From the NCBI RefSeq assembly GCF_010998615.1, contig NZ_JAAEAH010000049.1, positions 1 to 64,000 on the forward strand: a DNA stretch of 64,000 nt. Reading direction: 5' to 3'. This DNA comes from Myxococcus sp. CA023. Its GTDB lineage: Bacteria > Myxococcota > Myxococcia > Myxococcales > Myxococcaceae. This document shows, piece by piece, positions 43,650-52,819 of this stretch. Numbering within the stretch: the first letter of the stretch is position 1; each line of letters begins with the position of its first letter. A program made the position numbers and the translations under genes. Under the pieces are notes generated by a model. The model made no database searches and was not told the DNA's origin. It saw only the letters and a program-made list of their open reading frames with translations.

Positions 43650-46600
43650 AGCCGGGGCTGCGCATCGACGCGCTGCGCGTGCTCGGCTTCGGCCGCTTCT
43701 CCGGCCTCACGCGCGACCTGGGACCGGGACTGCACCTGCTGTACGGCCCCAACGAGGCGGGGAAGAGCACGCTGCTGGCCTTCCTGCGCAGCATGCTGTT
43801 CGGCTTCGAGAAGCGCGGGCAACCGGAGCGCTACGAGCCGGCCCACGGCGGCGCGTTCGGCGGCGAGCTGACGCTGACCACCTACGCGGGACCGCTGCTG
43901 GTGCGCCGCATCGCGAGCCGGCGTTCGTCGGAGGGCGAGCTGTCGGTGCGCGACGCGGAGGGGAAGGAGCTCTCGAAGGAGTCGCTGGAGAGCGCGCTGG
44001 CCCACGTGTCGCGCGAGCTGTTCTTCGACGTGTTCGCCTTCCGCCTGGATGAACTGGCCGGCTTCGAGCGGCTCACCGAACAGCGAGGCGCCTCCGAGGC
44101 CCTGGTGGCCGCCAGCATGCGCGGCGCGCGCCGGTTGCCGGAGGTCATGGACCAGCTCCGCAAGAGTACCGAGGGCATCTACAAGCCCAACGGCGTGAAG
44201 CCTTCGCTGAACGAGACGCTGAAGGCCCTGGAGGACGTCCAGGCACGGCTGCGGCAGGAGGGAGACCGGCCCGCGCGCTACTTCGCGGAGAAGGAGCGGC
44301 TGGGCGCGCTGGTGGAGGAGCAACGGACGCTCGAAGCGGAGCTGCTGGAGACGGGGACGGGACTGGAGCGGCTGACGCGACTGGAGGCGGCGCTCGGGGA
44401 CGTGGCGGCGCTGGCACAGGCCCGCGCCGAGCTGGCGACGCTGCCCGCGCTGGAGACCTTCCCCGAGGCAGGTGAGTCGCGGCTCGAGGACGGCCTGCAC
44501 CGGCGCCGGAGCTATCGCGCGGAAGGCGCTCGGCTGGCGGAGCGACTGGCCACGGTGGAGGCCGGGCTGGAGCGGCTGTCCGCGCCGTCAGGGGTCCGTG
44601 GACGCGAGGAAGCACTGAACCAGGCCTTGGCGGCATACACCGAGGGCGCCGCGCTGCTGCGCGCCCTGCCCTCCCGACGGGCCGCCGTGGCGGAGAAGCA
44701 GCGGCAAGTGGAGTTGGCCTTGCGCGAGCTGGGCCTGCCCGTGGATGGGCCCGGTCTGCTGGCGCTGGACCTGAGCGTGAGCGTCCGCGTGACGCTGGAG
44801 GAACTGGCGCTCCGGCTGGGAGCGGCCGAGGTCGCGCATCGCGAGGCGGACGGCGCATGGGCCCGCGCCGTCTCGGAGCGCGAGCGGCTGGATGGCGCGC
44901 TGGCGCGGGTGAACGCCGAGCTGTCGACGCTGCCGGAGGAACGGGCGTCGCGAATTCGCCAGCAACAGGCGGGGCTGGGACGGTTGCGCACCGTGCGCGC
45001 GGAGATGGAGCGCCTGTCGGAGCAGCGGGCCGAGCTGCACCGGCAATTCGAGAGCGTCCGCACCCAGGGCGAGCCGCAGGCGACGGCGGCGGTGCTGCCC
45101 ACGTGGTGGGTGCCAGCGGTCGCGGCGGTGGTGGTGGCGCTCGCGGTGACGGCGTGGCTGCTGGCGGGCAACGTGGTGGGCGCGCTGTGCCTCGTGGGCG
45201 GCTTGCTTCTAACGGGCGTGCTGGAGCTGGCCCGGCGCCGTGTGGAGACGGCGCGCGACGCGGATGTGGAGGCACAACGCGCGCGCCAGCGCTGGCGGCA
45301 GCAGGAAGAGGAGCGGCTGCGCGCGGCCTTGCTGGGTCTGTCCGCGCGAGAGGAACTGCTGCACCGTGAGTTGCTGTCTGCGGCGTCCGAGGCCGGACTC
45401 AACCTGGTCGCGACGGCGGCGGACATGGCGGCGCGGGAAGCCGTGCTGGCGGATGCGCTGGAGCGAGCGGGACGGCGGGAGCAGCTCCAGCGGGAACGAG
45501 AGACACTGCACGCCGAGCACACCGCCGCGCGACGCGAGGAGCACCGCGCGAGTGAGGCGGTGGGCGAAGCGGAGTCGCGGCAGGAACAGTTGGGCGCGGA
45601 GCTGACGGCCCTGCTGTCCGAGCGGCGCTTCCCTCCCACGTTGGCCGCGTCCGCGGCACTGACGTTGTGGCGCGACGCGGCGGCGCTCCGTCAGCGACTC
45701 CTGGACGTAGGCGCGGAGGAAGCCGCGCTCACGGTGGACGCGCAGGTCTGCGCCCTGGTGACGTCGCGGCTGTGGGCGGAGGCAGTGGTGGCGGAGCTCA
45801 TCCCGGGCGCGACGGAGGCCCGCGAACTGGACGCCGGTGTCATGGAGCCCCTGGCGTCGCGGGTGGCGGCGGCGCTGGAAGCGGAGCGCGCGCAGAGCCT
45901 GGAGCGCAGGACGCTGGAAGAGCGGCGGCACGAACTGCGAGCGGAGAAGGCGCGACTGGACGGACTGTGCCACGACGAAGAAGCGGCGTTGGCGACGCTG
46001 CTGGCCGAAGGTGGCAGCGCCGACGAGGAGACCTTCCGCCGCCGCGCCGCGCAGGCACGCCGCTACGTGGAGCTGACGGGCCGGACGCGGGAGCTGTCAC
46101 ACCGCATCGAGGCGCGCACGGGCCTGTCGGAGACGCTCGCCCGGCAGGCGCTCATCGACGTGGGCGGCGAGCAGGGCCTGCGCGTAGAGCTGGAGTCCCT
46201 GCGCGACAGACAGGCGGAGGCCCAGGACCGGCTGAAGGCGGTGCTCACGGAGCGCGGCGCGCTCAGCCACCAGTTGGAGCAGTGGGAGAACGACGACGCG
46301 CTGGCGAAGCTCCGCATCGTCGAGGAGTCCCTGCGCGCACGGGCCTCCGAGTTGGCGAAGCAGTACGCGGCGGACCGGCTGACACTGGCACTGCTGGCCC
46401 GGGCGCGCCGCCGCTTCGAGGAGGAGCAGCAGCCGCGGGTGGTGCAGCTCGCCTCGGAGCACTTCGCCGCGCTCACTCAGGGCCGCTACCAGCGCGTCTT
46501 CATTCCCACGGGAGAGGAGCGTGAGCTGCGCGTGGGAGACGGCCAGCGCGATTGGAGCGCGGCGCAGCTCTCCCGAGGGACGCGCGAGCAGTTGTACCTC

Positions 46601-46870
46601 GCGTTCCGGCTGGCGGTGGTGCGCGACTTCGGCGAGACACGCGGGGCGCTGCCGCTCATCGTCGACGACGTGCTGGTGAACTTCGACCCGGAGCGGGCGC
46701 GAGGCGCCATCCACCTGCTGGCGAAGCTCTCCGAGCACCAGCAGGTCATCGCCTTCACCTGCCATCCTTGGCTGCGAGACGTCTTCGCCGCCGAGGGCGC
46801 GCGGGTGCAGGCACTGGACGCTTCCACGAGCGAACCGCCCGCGCCCGTGTCCGTGCTGAAGACGGGCTAG
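43646..46870 (+). CDS. SbcC/YhaN-like AAA ATPase with membrane segment in the coiled coil
   Basis: 1074 residues from ATG 43646, overlapping the nuclease stop; the open frame extends far upstream only because of base composition. N-terminal Walker A GPNEAGKST (about residue 33-41) and the C-terminal ABC signature LSRGTREQLYLAFRL with Walker B LPLIVDDVLVNFD flank long coiled coils. In the middle (about residues 488-530) are two hydrophobic helices (WWVPAVAAVVVALAVTAW, GALCLVGGLLLTGVLEL), as in YhaN-type proteins. This suggests membrane tethering at the point where SbcC and Rad50 have a zinc hook. Forms a DNA-repair or DNA-processing complex with the upstream nuclease. Confidence 0.9.
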   Translation: MKPGLRIDALRVLGFGRFSGLTRDLGPGLHLLYGPNEAGKSTLLAFLRSMLFGFEKRGQPERYEPAHGGAFGGELTLTTYAGPLLVRRIASRRSSEGELSVRDAEGKELSKESLESALAHVSRELFFDVFAFRLDELAGFERLTEQRGASEALVAASMRGARRLPEVMDQLRKSTEGIYKPNGVKPSLNETLKALEDVQARLRQEGDRPARYFAEKERLGALVEEQRTLEAELLETGTGLERLTRLEAALGDVAALAQARAELATLPALETFPEAGESRLEDGLHRRRSYRAEGARLAERLATVEAGLERLSAPSGVRGREEALNQALAAYTEGAALLRALPSRRAAVAEKQRQVELALRELGLPVDGPGLLALDLSVSVRVTLEELALRLGAAEVAHREADGAWARAVSERERLDGALARVNAELSTLPEERASRIRQQQAGLGRLRTVRAEMERLSEQRAELHRQFESVRTQGEPQATAAVLPTWWVPAVAAVVVALAVTAWLLAGNVVGALCLVGGLLLTGVLELARRRVETARDADVEAQRARQRWRQQEEERLRAALLGLSAREELLHRELLSAASEAGLNLVATAADMAAREAVLADALERAGRREQLQRERETLHAEHTAARREEHRASEAVGEAESRQEQLGAELTALLSERRFPPTLAASAALTLWRDAAALRQRLLDVGAEEAALTVDAQVCALVTSRLWAEAVVAELIPGATEARELDAGVMEPLASRVAAALEAERAQSLERRTLEERRHELRAEKARLDGLCHDEEAALATLLAEGGSADEETFRRRAAQARRYVELTGRTRELSHRIEARTGLSETLARQALIDVGGEQGLRVELESLRDRQAEAQDRLKAVLTERGALSHQLEQWENDDALAKLRIVEESLRARASELAKQYAADRLTLALLARARRRFEEEQQPRVVQLASEHFAALTQGRYQRVFIPTGEERELRVGDGQRDWSAAQLSRGTREQLYLAFRLAVVRDFGETRGALPLIVDDVLVNFDPERARGAIHLLAKLSEHQQVIAFTCHPWLRDVFAAEGARVQALDASTSEPPAPVSVLKTG

Positions 46871-46952
46871 CCCAGCGAAGCGCCAGGATGACGTGCCCGG
46901 AACGTATCGGAGATACCGTCAGGCTCCGTCCCTGACGACGACCCCCCGAGCC

Positions 46953-47822
46953 ATGACGACCACCGAGATGCAGAACCCCGAACGACAGGGGACGACAGGA
47001 CTGCCCGACGGGCGCGTGTTGGGCTGGAGTGAGCGGGGTCCTCTCACAGGCAGGCCCGTGTTGCTCTGTCCGGGAGCGGCGACCAGCCGATGGTTGGGCT
47101 TTGGCTCGGCGGTGTTGGAGAAAACGGGCGTCCGGCTCATCTCCGTCGATAGACCAGGCCTGGGGGCGTCCACGCCCATGCCGCAGCGGAACCTCCTGGA
47201 CTGGGCCAGTGACATCCGGAACTTCCGTGTTGCTCGGGCGCTGAACGGACTTCGCGCGGTGGGTTTCTCCCAGGGCGCGCCTTTCGCCCTCGCTTGCGCG
47301 GCCACGCAGGGGGTGGAGGCGGTCGCGCTCGTTTCAGGCGGGGACGAACTGGCACACCCGGCCGTGCGCGCACTTCTCCATCCTGACGTCGCGAAACTGG
47401 TGGACCTCACCGCCACGGAGCCCGCCCAAGCCGAGGCATTCTTCGCGGGGATGAGCGCTAAGATGATGTGGAACATGGTCATCGGCATGAGCCACGAAGC
47501 GGACCGTGCCGTGTACACCGAGCCACGTTTCTCCGAAGCGTACCGGCGCGCGCTGGATGAAGCCTTCTCACAAGGCACTGCGGGCTACGCACGAGACACC
47601 GTGCTGGCCATGTCCCGCTGGCCTTTCGAGCCCGAGTCCCTCTCCGTGCCGGTGGACCTCTGGTACGGCGGGCTCGACACCAGCCCTGTTCACTCACCCG
47701 ACCATGGACAGACGCTCGCGACGAGGATTCCCACGGCCCGGCGCCGCGTGGAGCCAGACGCCGGGGGCGCACTGCTGTGGACGCATGCCGAGCCCATCCT
47801 CACGTCGCTGCTCGCCCGGTAG
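46953..47822 (+). CDS. alpha/beta-fold hydrolase
   Basis: 289 residues from ATG 46953. The nucleophile elbow GFSQGAP, SVDRPGLGAST strand-loop, acid region LWYGGLDTSPVHSPDHG and a His in LLWTHAEP define the fold. It resembles the alpha/beta-hydrolase group that includes proline-iminopeptidase-like and chloroperoxidase-like enzymes. Lacks a signal peptide, so it is cytoplasmic. It follows the YhaN-like gene by 82 bp. Confidence 0.83.
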   Translation: MTTTEMQNPERQGTTGLPDGRVLGWSERGPLTGRPVLLCPGAATSRWLGFGSAVLEKTGVRLISVDRPGLGASTPMPQRNLLDWASDIRNFRVARALNGLRAVGFSQGAPFALACAATQGVEAVALVSGGDELAHPAVRALLHPDVAKLVDLTATEPAQAEAFFAGMSAKMMWNMVIGMSHEADRAVYTEPRFSEAYRRALDEAFSQGTAGYARDTVLAMSRWPFEPESLSVPVDLWYGGLDTSPVHSPDHGQTLATRIPTARRRVEPDAGGALLWTHAEPILTSLLAR

Positions 47823-48627
47823 GCCCCGCGCGACACATTCAAGTACAAGCCCACCTGCCGCGAGCCTGTGGCACACTGCGCGCGCCATTCGACTCCTCTT
47901 CTCCATCGTCTTCTGGGCGTTCCTGATGCTCTCCAGCGCCGTGCTCTTCGTGGGCGCCGTGCTGGTCTGGCTCGTCACGCTGCCGTTCGACCGTAACGGG
48001 CGCGTCCTGCACCTGTATTCGTGCTTCTGGGCGCAGCTCTACTTCTACGTCAACCCGCTCTGGCACCTGGAGGTCGACGGCCGCGAACACCTGCCCTGGC
48101 GGGGCCCGGCCGTGCTCGTGTCCAACCACGAGTCGCTCGGCGACATCCTGGTCCTCTTCGGCCTCTACCGCCCCTTCAAGTGGGTCTCCAAGGCGTCGAA
48201 CTTCAAGCTGCCGCTCATCGGCTGGAACATGCGGCTCAACCGCTATGTCCCCCTGGTGCGCGGTGACAAGGCGAGCATCACGAAGATGATGGCCGACTGC
48301 GAATACTGGCTGTCTCGCGGCGTGCCCATCCTCATGTTCCCCGAAGGCACGCGCTCCTCCGACGGCGTCGTGAAGCCCTTCAAGGACGGCGCCTTCGCGT
48401 TGGCCTTGAAGCAGCGCTGCCCCGTCATCCCCGTGGTCCTCACCGGCACCGCGCGCACCCTGCCCAAACACGGCCTGGTGCTGGAGACCACCGCCCGCTG
48501 CCACGTCCAGGTCATGCCCCCCGTCGACCTCAGCGCCTTCACCGACGTGGCGTCCCTGCGTGAGCACGTCCGGAATCTCATCGTCTCGGAAAAGGCACGC
48601 ATCGAGGCGCTGACGCCCGGCGCCTGA
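47785..48627 (+). CDS. 1-acyl-sn-glycerol-3-phosphate acyltransferase (PlsC family)
   Basis: Up to 280 residues from ATG 47785, which overlaps the preceding gene by 38 bp. The start is uncertain. The conserved N-terminal membrane helix (RLLFSIVFWAFLMLSS) begins after about residue 35, and no ATG, GTG or TTG in frame sits just before it; ATG 47926 would cut it short. The catalytic NHxxxxD (SNHESLGD), the PEGTRSSDG acyl-acceptor motif and the VIPVVLTGT segment are intact. The enzyme makes phosphatidic acid from lysophosphatidic acid at the inner membrane. Confidence 0.85.
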   Translation: MPSPSSRRCSPGRPRATHSSTSPPAASLWHTARAIRLLFSIVFWAFLMLSSAVLFVGAVLVWLVTLPFDRNGRVLHLYSCFWAQLYFYVNPLWHLEVDGREHLPWRGPAVLVSNHESLGDILVLFGLYRPFKWVSKASNFKLPLIGWNMRLNRYVPLVRGDKASITKMMADCEYWLSRGVPILMFPEGTRSSDGVVKPFKDGAFALALKQRCPVIPVVLTGTARTLPKHGLVLETTARCHVQVMPPVDLSAFTDVASLREHVRNLIVSEKARIEALTPGA

Positions 48628-48717
48628 CGCATTCCTCCAGGCCCGCCCCTTTCACCGGCTCGGGAACCCAGGCAAAAATGCACGCCGGGTTCGAGGCGGG
48701 GCTCTCCAAGGAACGCG

Positions 48718-51700
48718 ATGCGCAAACAGCCGGTGGTGATGGTCGCGCTCGGTGGGTTCGCGCTGGTGCTGGCCGTGGCGCTCGTCCATGGTCAGGACAA
48801 CGAGGGTGCTGGCCCCCCCCGCTCCACCGCACAGCGAAGTGCGTCGCGACGCGACGTCGGCGAGCCCACGCCACCGCCGCGCGGCAACCACTCGCTCCGC
48901 GGCCGAGTGCTCGACCCGCAGCGCCACCCCGCGGCGGGCATCCAGCTCTCCGCCACGCGGGAGATGCCCAGCGAGTCCCTGTCCGCGCGCCCCTGTGACA
49001 CACGTGCCCCGGGCCTGCCGCTGTCCTCCAGCAGCTGCATCGGCGAGCCCGAGGAATTGGTGCGCGAGCTCGTCGAAGTGGGCCACGGCGACACGCCCGT
49101 GGTGGCCCAGGGCGCCACCTCCGCGGACGGGACATTCCTGCTCGAAGGACTGCCCGAGGGCACCGTGGCGCTGTGGGCCATCGGGGAGCGGCACGCCACG
49201 CTGGCGCTGGACGTCCGCACCGGCACGCAAGACGTGGAGCTCGTCCTCGAAACGGGCCACTTCCTTCCCGGCCGCGTCATCGCCGAATCCGGCGCACCGC
49301 TGCCCGGTGCACGGCTGACGCTCTTCCACCAGGACCACTCCCGCTTCTTCGACGCCCAGGCTGGCGCGGACGGCCGCTTCGCGTTCGGCCCGTTGCCGCC
49401 GGGCGCCTACTCCGTCGTCGCCACCCACGAGGGCCTGCTGACGGACTCCCTCCAGAATGTGGACGCGGCGAAGCTCGACCCCATCGTCCTCCATCCGCCG
49501 CGGCGGCTGTCCGGGCGCGTGCTCGCCCAGGACAAGCCGGTGTCCGGCGCGGAGGTCCACGTGCCGTACACGTCGTCTGTCACCGTGACGGACGACCAAG
49601 GCCGCTTCTCCTTCGAGCCGCTCTCGCCGGGCGACTACGAGGTACGCGCCGAGCACCAGGGCGAGCACGGCTTCGCCACGGTGACACTGACCGAGGAAAG
49701 CGGGGACGCGGACACCACCGTGCGGCTGGGCACGCTCGTCTACCTGGAAGGCACCGTGCGCGACGAGTCCGGGCGCCCCATTCCCCAAGCCACCGTGGGG
49801 GCCGGCGCGGCGAGGGGACGGTCCCCTCCCGTGGACTACGTCACCACGACGGCGGACGGCCGGTTCAGGCTAGGGCCGCTGCGGCTGGAGCCCTACATCT
49901 TCAACGTCATGGCCTCCGGTTTCCTGGGCCTGCTCCATGACGCCGTCGCCGCCCCAGGCCATCGTCTGGACTTCACCCTCCAGAGCGCACACCTCGTCCA
50001 GGGCACCGTCACCGACGCCCAGGGCAATCCCGTGCCCGGCGTGGACATCGACCTGGACGAGGAGACGCGCACCGAGTCCGAGACAGACCTCCGCAGCGTG
50101 GACGCCACGACCTCGGACGAGCACGGACGCTTCGAGCTCACGTTCCCCGAAGCCGGGCGCTACACACTCGCCTTCAGCAACGATGACCACTTGGATGAGC
50201 AGGTCACGGTGAACGCGCCTGACACGGCGCTCCACGTGGTGCTGCGCGGGGCGGGCCGGGTGGAGGGCACCGTCACCAGCGCACAGGGAGTGCCCCTCGA
50301 CCGCATGATGCTCAGTCTCGTGGACAACAGCGACGCACCGTCCTCACTCGAGACCATCTCAGACGAAGAAGGGCGCTTCATCATCGTCAGCGTGGCCCCG
50401 GGCACCTACACCCTGAAGGCCGGGGTGGACAGCAGCGCCATCGAGCACGCGACGCCGCACACCGTCACCGTGCGCGGCACCGAGACCGTGAAGACCACCC
50501 TGCGGCTGGAGACCGGAGAGCCCGTCTCCGGCATCGTCGTGGACGAGCTCGGGCGCCCGGTGGCGAACGCGACGGTGGACGCGACCTCCCCCTCGAAACG
50601 ATGGAAAGCCGTCCACCCCGTCCTCACGACCAGTGACGCGGAGGGCCGCTTCGTCCTGCACTCGCTGCCGGAGGGCGAGTGCTCGCTGCGCGTGTCGAAA
50701 GAGGGCTACAAGTTCGAAGCCACCGAGCCCCGCGTCCCCAACATGTCCCCGCCCTCGGTCCTCGCCAGGTCGGGGGCTCGCGACGTGCGGCTGGTGCTGC
50801 GGAGCCAGGGCCGCATCCGTGGCCGCGTGGTGCGCGGGGATGGCTCGCCCATCACCCGCTTCACCATCAACCATGATCCCTTCCGGGACCCGGAGGGGGC
50901 CTTCATGCTCTCCCCCCGCGACGAGGGTGAGCTGCGGTTGACCTTCGAGGCCCCCGGGCTGACGCGCGCCGTGCGCGACGTGAAGGTCTCCGCGGGCGAG
51001 GACCTGGACCTGGGACAGGTGCGGCTGGAGGCTGGGCGCAACGTCCGCGGCCGGGTGGTGGACGCGGCGACGTCGAAGCCCATCGAGGATGCCATCGTCG
51101 AGGTCCACCTGCCGGGTGAAGGTGGCGCGTTGGAGGAAGTCACCGCGCTGGCCGTGGACGTCTCCCAACCGGATGGCACCTTCGCCTTCCCACTGCTGGA
51201 AGCGCGCCCGCTGGACGTGCTGGTCCAGACGAACCAGGGTCACCCCATCATGCGCCATCGGATTGGCACGGGTGACGAAGCCCTGGAGTTGCAGGTGTAT
51301 CCGGGCGCCCAGGTGGACGGCACCCTGAAGGACCGCGACGGGAAGCCCGCGGAAGCCATCGTGCAGCTCGTGGCCAACGACGGGGACTACTCCGCCTCGG
51401 TGGACGAAGCGTTGGGGACGTTCCAGGCCCGGAACGTCCCGGCGGGCACCTACACGCTGTCGGCTTCCATGGGACAGAACGCGGAAGGCCGCAGCGTGGC
51501 CTTCCTTCCGCAGCGCGTGAAGGTCCCCCCCATGGGGAAGGTGACGTTCGCCTTCACGGAAGCCACCGGTGGCGGCACGATGCGACTCGGCGTCCGGATG
51601 CCTCCGGTCAAGCCGGACGTGGGGACCTACCAGGCGCTGCTGTCGGGCACGGTGCCACCGACCGTGTCCGGCCGGGAGCTGCGCACGCGGGCCCGCTTCG

Positions 51701-51897
51701 GAGACATCCGAGCGTCCACGAAGAGCCAGGAGGGCGTGTTGGTGTACGAGCAGCTCCCGGCTGGGGCGTACACGTTCATCGTCCTGCTGGAAGAGGAGAA
51801 GCCCGCCCGCTTCACCGTCCACCGGGAGGAGCTCTTCCTCGCGGAGGGGGAGACGCTGGAGCGGGACATCCAGGTAACACCACGGCCCCTGCCCTGA
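48718..51897 (+). CDS. carboxypeptidase-regulatory-like multi-domain surface protein
   Basis: 1059 residues, with AAGGAA upstream of the ATG. A signal peptide or anchor (residues 1-26) precedes about ten copies of the CarboxypepD_reg-like beta-sandwich, each opening (V/R)xG(R/T)V.D..G.P(V/I).(G/N)A.V and closing with DxxGRFxLxxLPxGxY. Examples include RLSGRVLAQDKPVSGAEVHV and VSGIVVDELGRPVANATVDA. The pattern runs to the end with no catalytic domain. Such proteins are exported, rich in Ig-like folds and widespread in myxobacteria. Role probably in adhesion or envelope architecture. Confidence 0.82.
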   Translation: MRKQPVVMVALGGFALVLAVALVHGQDNEGAGPPRSTAQRSASRRDVGEPTPPPRGNHSLRGRVLDPQRHPAAGIQLSATREMPSESLSARPCDTRAPGLPLSSSSCIGEPEELVRELVEVGHGDTPVVAQGATSADGTFLLEGLPEGTVALWAIGERHATLALDVRTGTQDVELVLETGHFLPGRVIAESGAPLPGARLTLFHQDHSRFFDAQAGADGRFAFGPLPPGAYSVVATHEGLLTDSLQNVDAAKLDPIVLHPPRRLSGRVLAQDKPVSGAEVHVPYTSSVTVTDDQGRFSFEPLSPGDYEVRAEHQGEHGFATVTLTEESGDADTTVRLGTLVYLEGTVRDESGRPIPQATVGAGAARGRSPPVDYVTTTADGRFRLGPLRLEPYIFNVMASGFLGLLHDAVAAPGHRLDFTLQSAHLVQGTVTDAQGNPVPGVDIDLDEETRTESETDLRSVDATTSDEHGRFELTFPEAGRYTLAFSNDDHLDEQVTVNAPDTALHVVLRGAGRVEGTVTSAQGVPLDRMMLSLVDNSDAPSSLETISDEEGRFIIVSVAPGTYTLKAGVDSSAIEHATPHTVTVRGTETVKTTLRLETGEPVSGIVVDELGRPVANATVDATSPSKRWKAVHPVLTTSDAEGRFVLHSLPEGECSLRVSKEGYKFEATEPRVPNMSPPSVLARSGARDVRLVLRSQGRIRGRVVRGDGSPITRFTINHDPFRDPEGAFMLSPRDEGELRLTFEAPGLTRAVRDVKVSAGEDLDLGQVRLEAGRNVRGRVVDAATSKPIEDAIVEVHLPGEGGALEEVTALAVDVSQPDGTFAFPLLEARPLDVLVQTNQGHPIMRHRIGTGDEALELQVYPGAQVDGTLKDRDGKPAEAIVQLVANDGDYSASVDEALGTFQARNVPAGTYTLSASMGQNAEGRSVAFLPQRVKVPPMGKVTFAFTEATGGGTMRLGVRMPPVKPDVGTYQALLSGTVPPTVSGRELRTRARFGDIRASTKSQEGVLVYEQLPAGAYTFIVLLEEEKPARFTVHREELFLAEGETLERDIQVTPRPLP

Positions 51898-51946
51898 GCG
51901 CGAGTGCGATTATCGGTTGTCCCAGCCCACGCCTAGAGTGAAGCGG

Positions 51947-52801
51947 ATGAGCGACAAGCGCCCCCTGGCGGACACGACCGAGCTGGAGCTGGACTGGCGT
52001 GGCCGCGCCCCCCGCAAGCCGGAGGCGCCCTCCAGCGCGGCCTTGGAACCGCTTTCCGAGGTCGAGGTGCCGTCCGGCGCGGGCAAGGGGCTCCCGGGCG
52101 ACCCGCGCCACATGAGCACCGAGCTGCGCCAGTCGGTGCAGGGGATGATGGAGACGCCCGCGCTGCGCATGCGGCAGATGCGCGAAGGCCTGGAGGTTTT
52201 CTTCGGCGCCCAGACGCGCAACCGCTACGAGGTGTGCGACGACACGGGGCGCGTCGCGCTGTACGTGGAGGAGGAGGCCCGTGGCTTCGGCGCCATGCTC
52301 CGGCGGACCTTCTCGCCCTTCTACAAGGCCCGGATGGAGTGCATGACGCTGGGCGGCATCGTGGCGCTCGTGGTGGAGCGTCCCTGGAGCATCCTCCTCA
52401 CGAAGGCGGACATCCTGGCTTGGGACGGCCGGCTGATGGCGCGCATCCAGCAGCGCTTCACCCTGTTGGGACGCCACCTGGACATCGTCACGCCCGGCGG
52501 CGCCGTCATCGCCACCGTGAAGGGCCCGCTCTTCAGACCCTGGACCTTCCGTATCTTCCAGAATGACGTGGAAGTGGCCGTGGTCCGCAAACGCCGGAGT
52601 GGCTTCCTCCAGGAAAGCTTCTCCGCCGCGGACACCTTCACCCTCGACTTCCAGCCCCAGTGCACCGACTTCCGGCTGCGGCAGCTGGTGCTGGCCGTCG
52701 CCCTGCTCGTCGACCTGACGTACTTCGAGAACAACAGCCCCCGCGCCGCCCTGGGCCCGGGGCTGGACCTGTTCGACGCGTTGATGTTCTGGAAGAAGTA
52801 G
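51947..52801 (+). CDS. phospholipid scramblase-related protein
   Basis: 284 residues from ATG 51947. Residues 1-75 are a charged, low-complexity lead. The domain from about 80 to the end shows scramblase-like beta strands (FFGAQTRNRYEVCDDTGRVAL, RTFSPFYKARM, RWxI-like FTLLGRHLDIV, GPLFRPWTFRIFQNDVEVAVV). It ends with a hydrophobic helix (LVLAVALLVDLTYF) before NNSP. The tubby/scramblase-type barrel is shared by eukaryotic phospholipid scramblases and bacterial homologues. Whether it scrambles lipids is unknown. It is followed 18 bp later by the first HEAT-type gene. Confidence 0.72.
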   Translation: MSDKRPLADTTELELDWRGRAPRKPEAPSSAALEPLSEVEVPSGAGKGLPGDPRHMSTELRQSVQGMMETPALRMRQMREGLEVFFGAQTRNRYEVCDDTGRVALYVEEEARGFGAMLRRTFSPFYKARMECMTLGGIVALVVERPWSILLTKADILAWDGRLMARIQQRFTLLGRHLDIVTPGGAVIATVKGPLFRPWTFRIFQNDVEVAVVRKRRSGFLQESFSAADTFTLDFQPQCTDFRLRQLVLAVALLVDLTYFENNSPRAALGPGLDLFDALMFWKK

Positions 52802-52819
52802 CGTGGTAAATCCCCCTCC

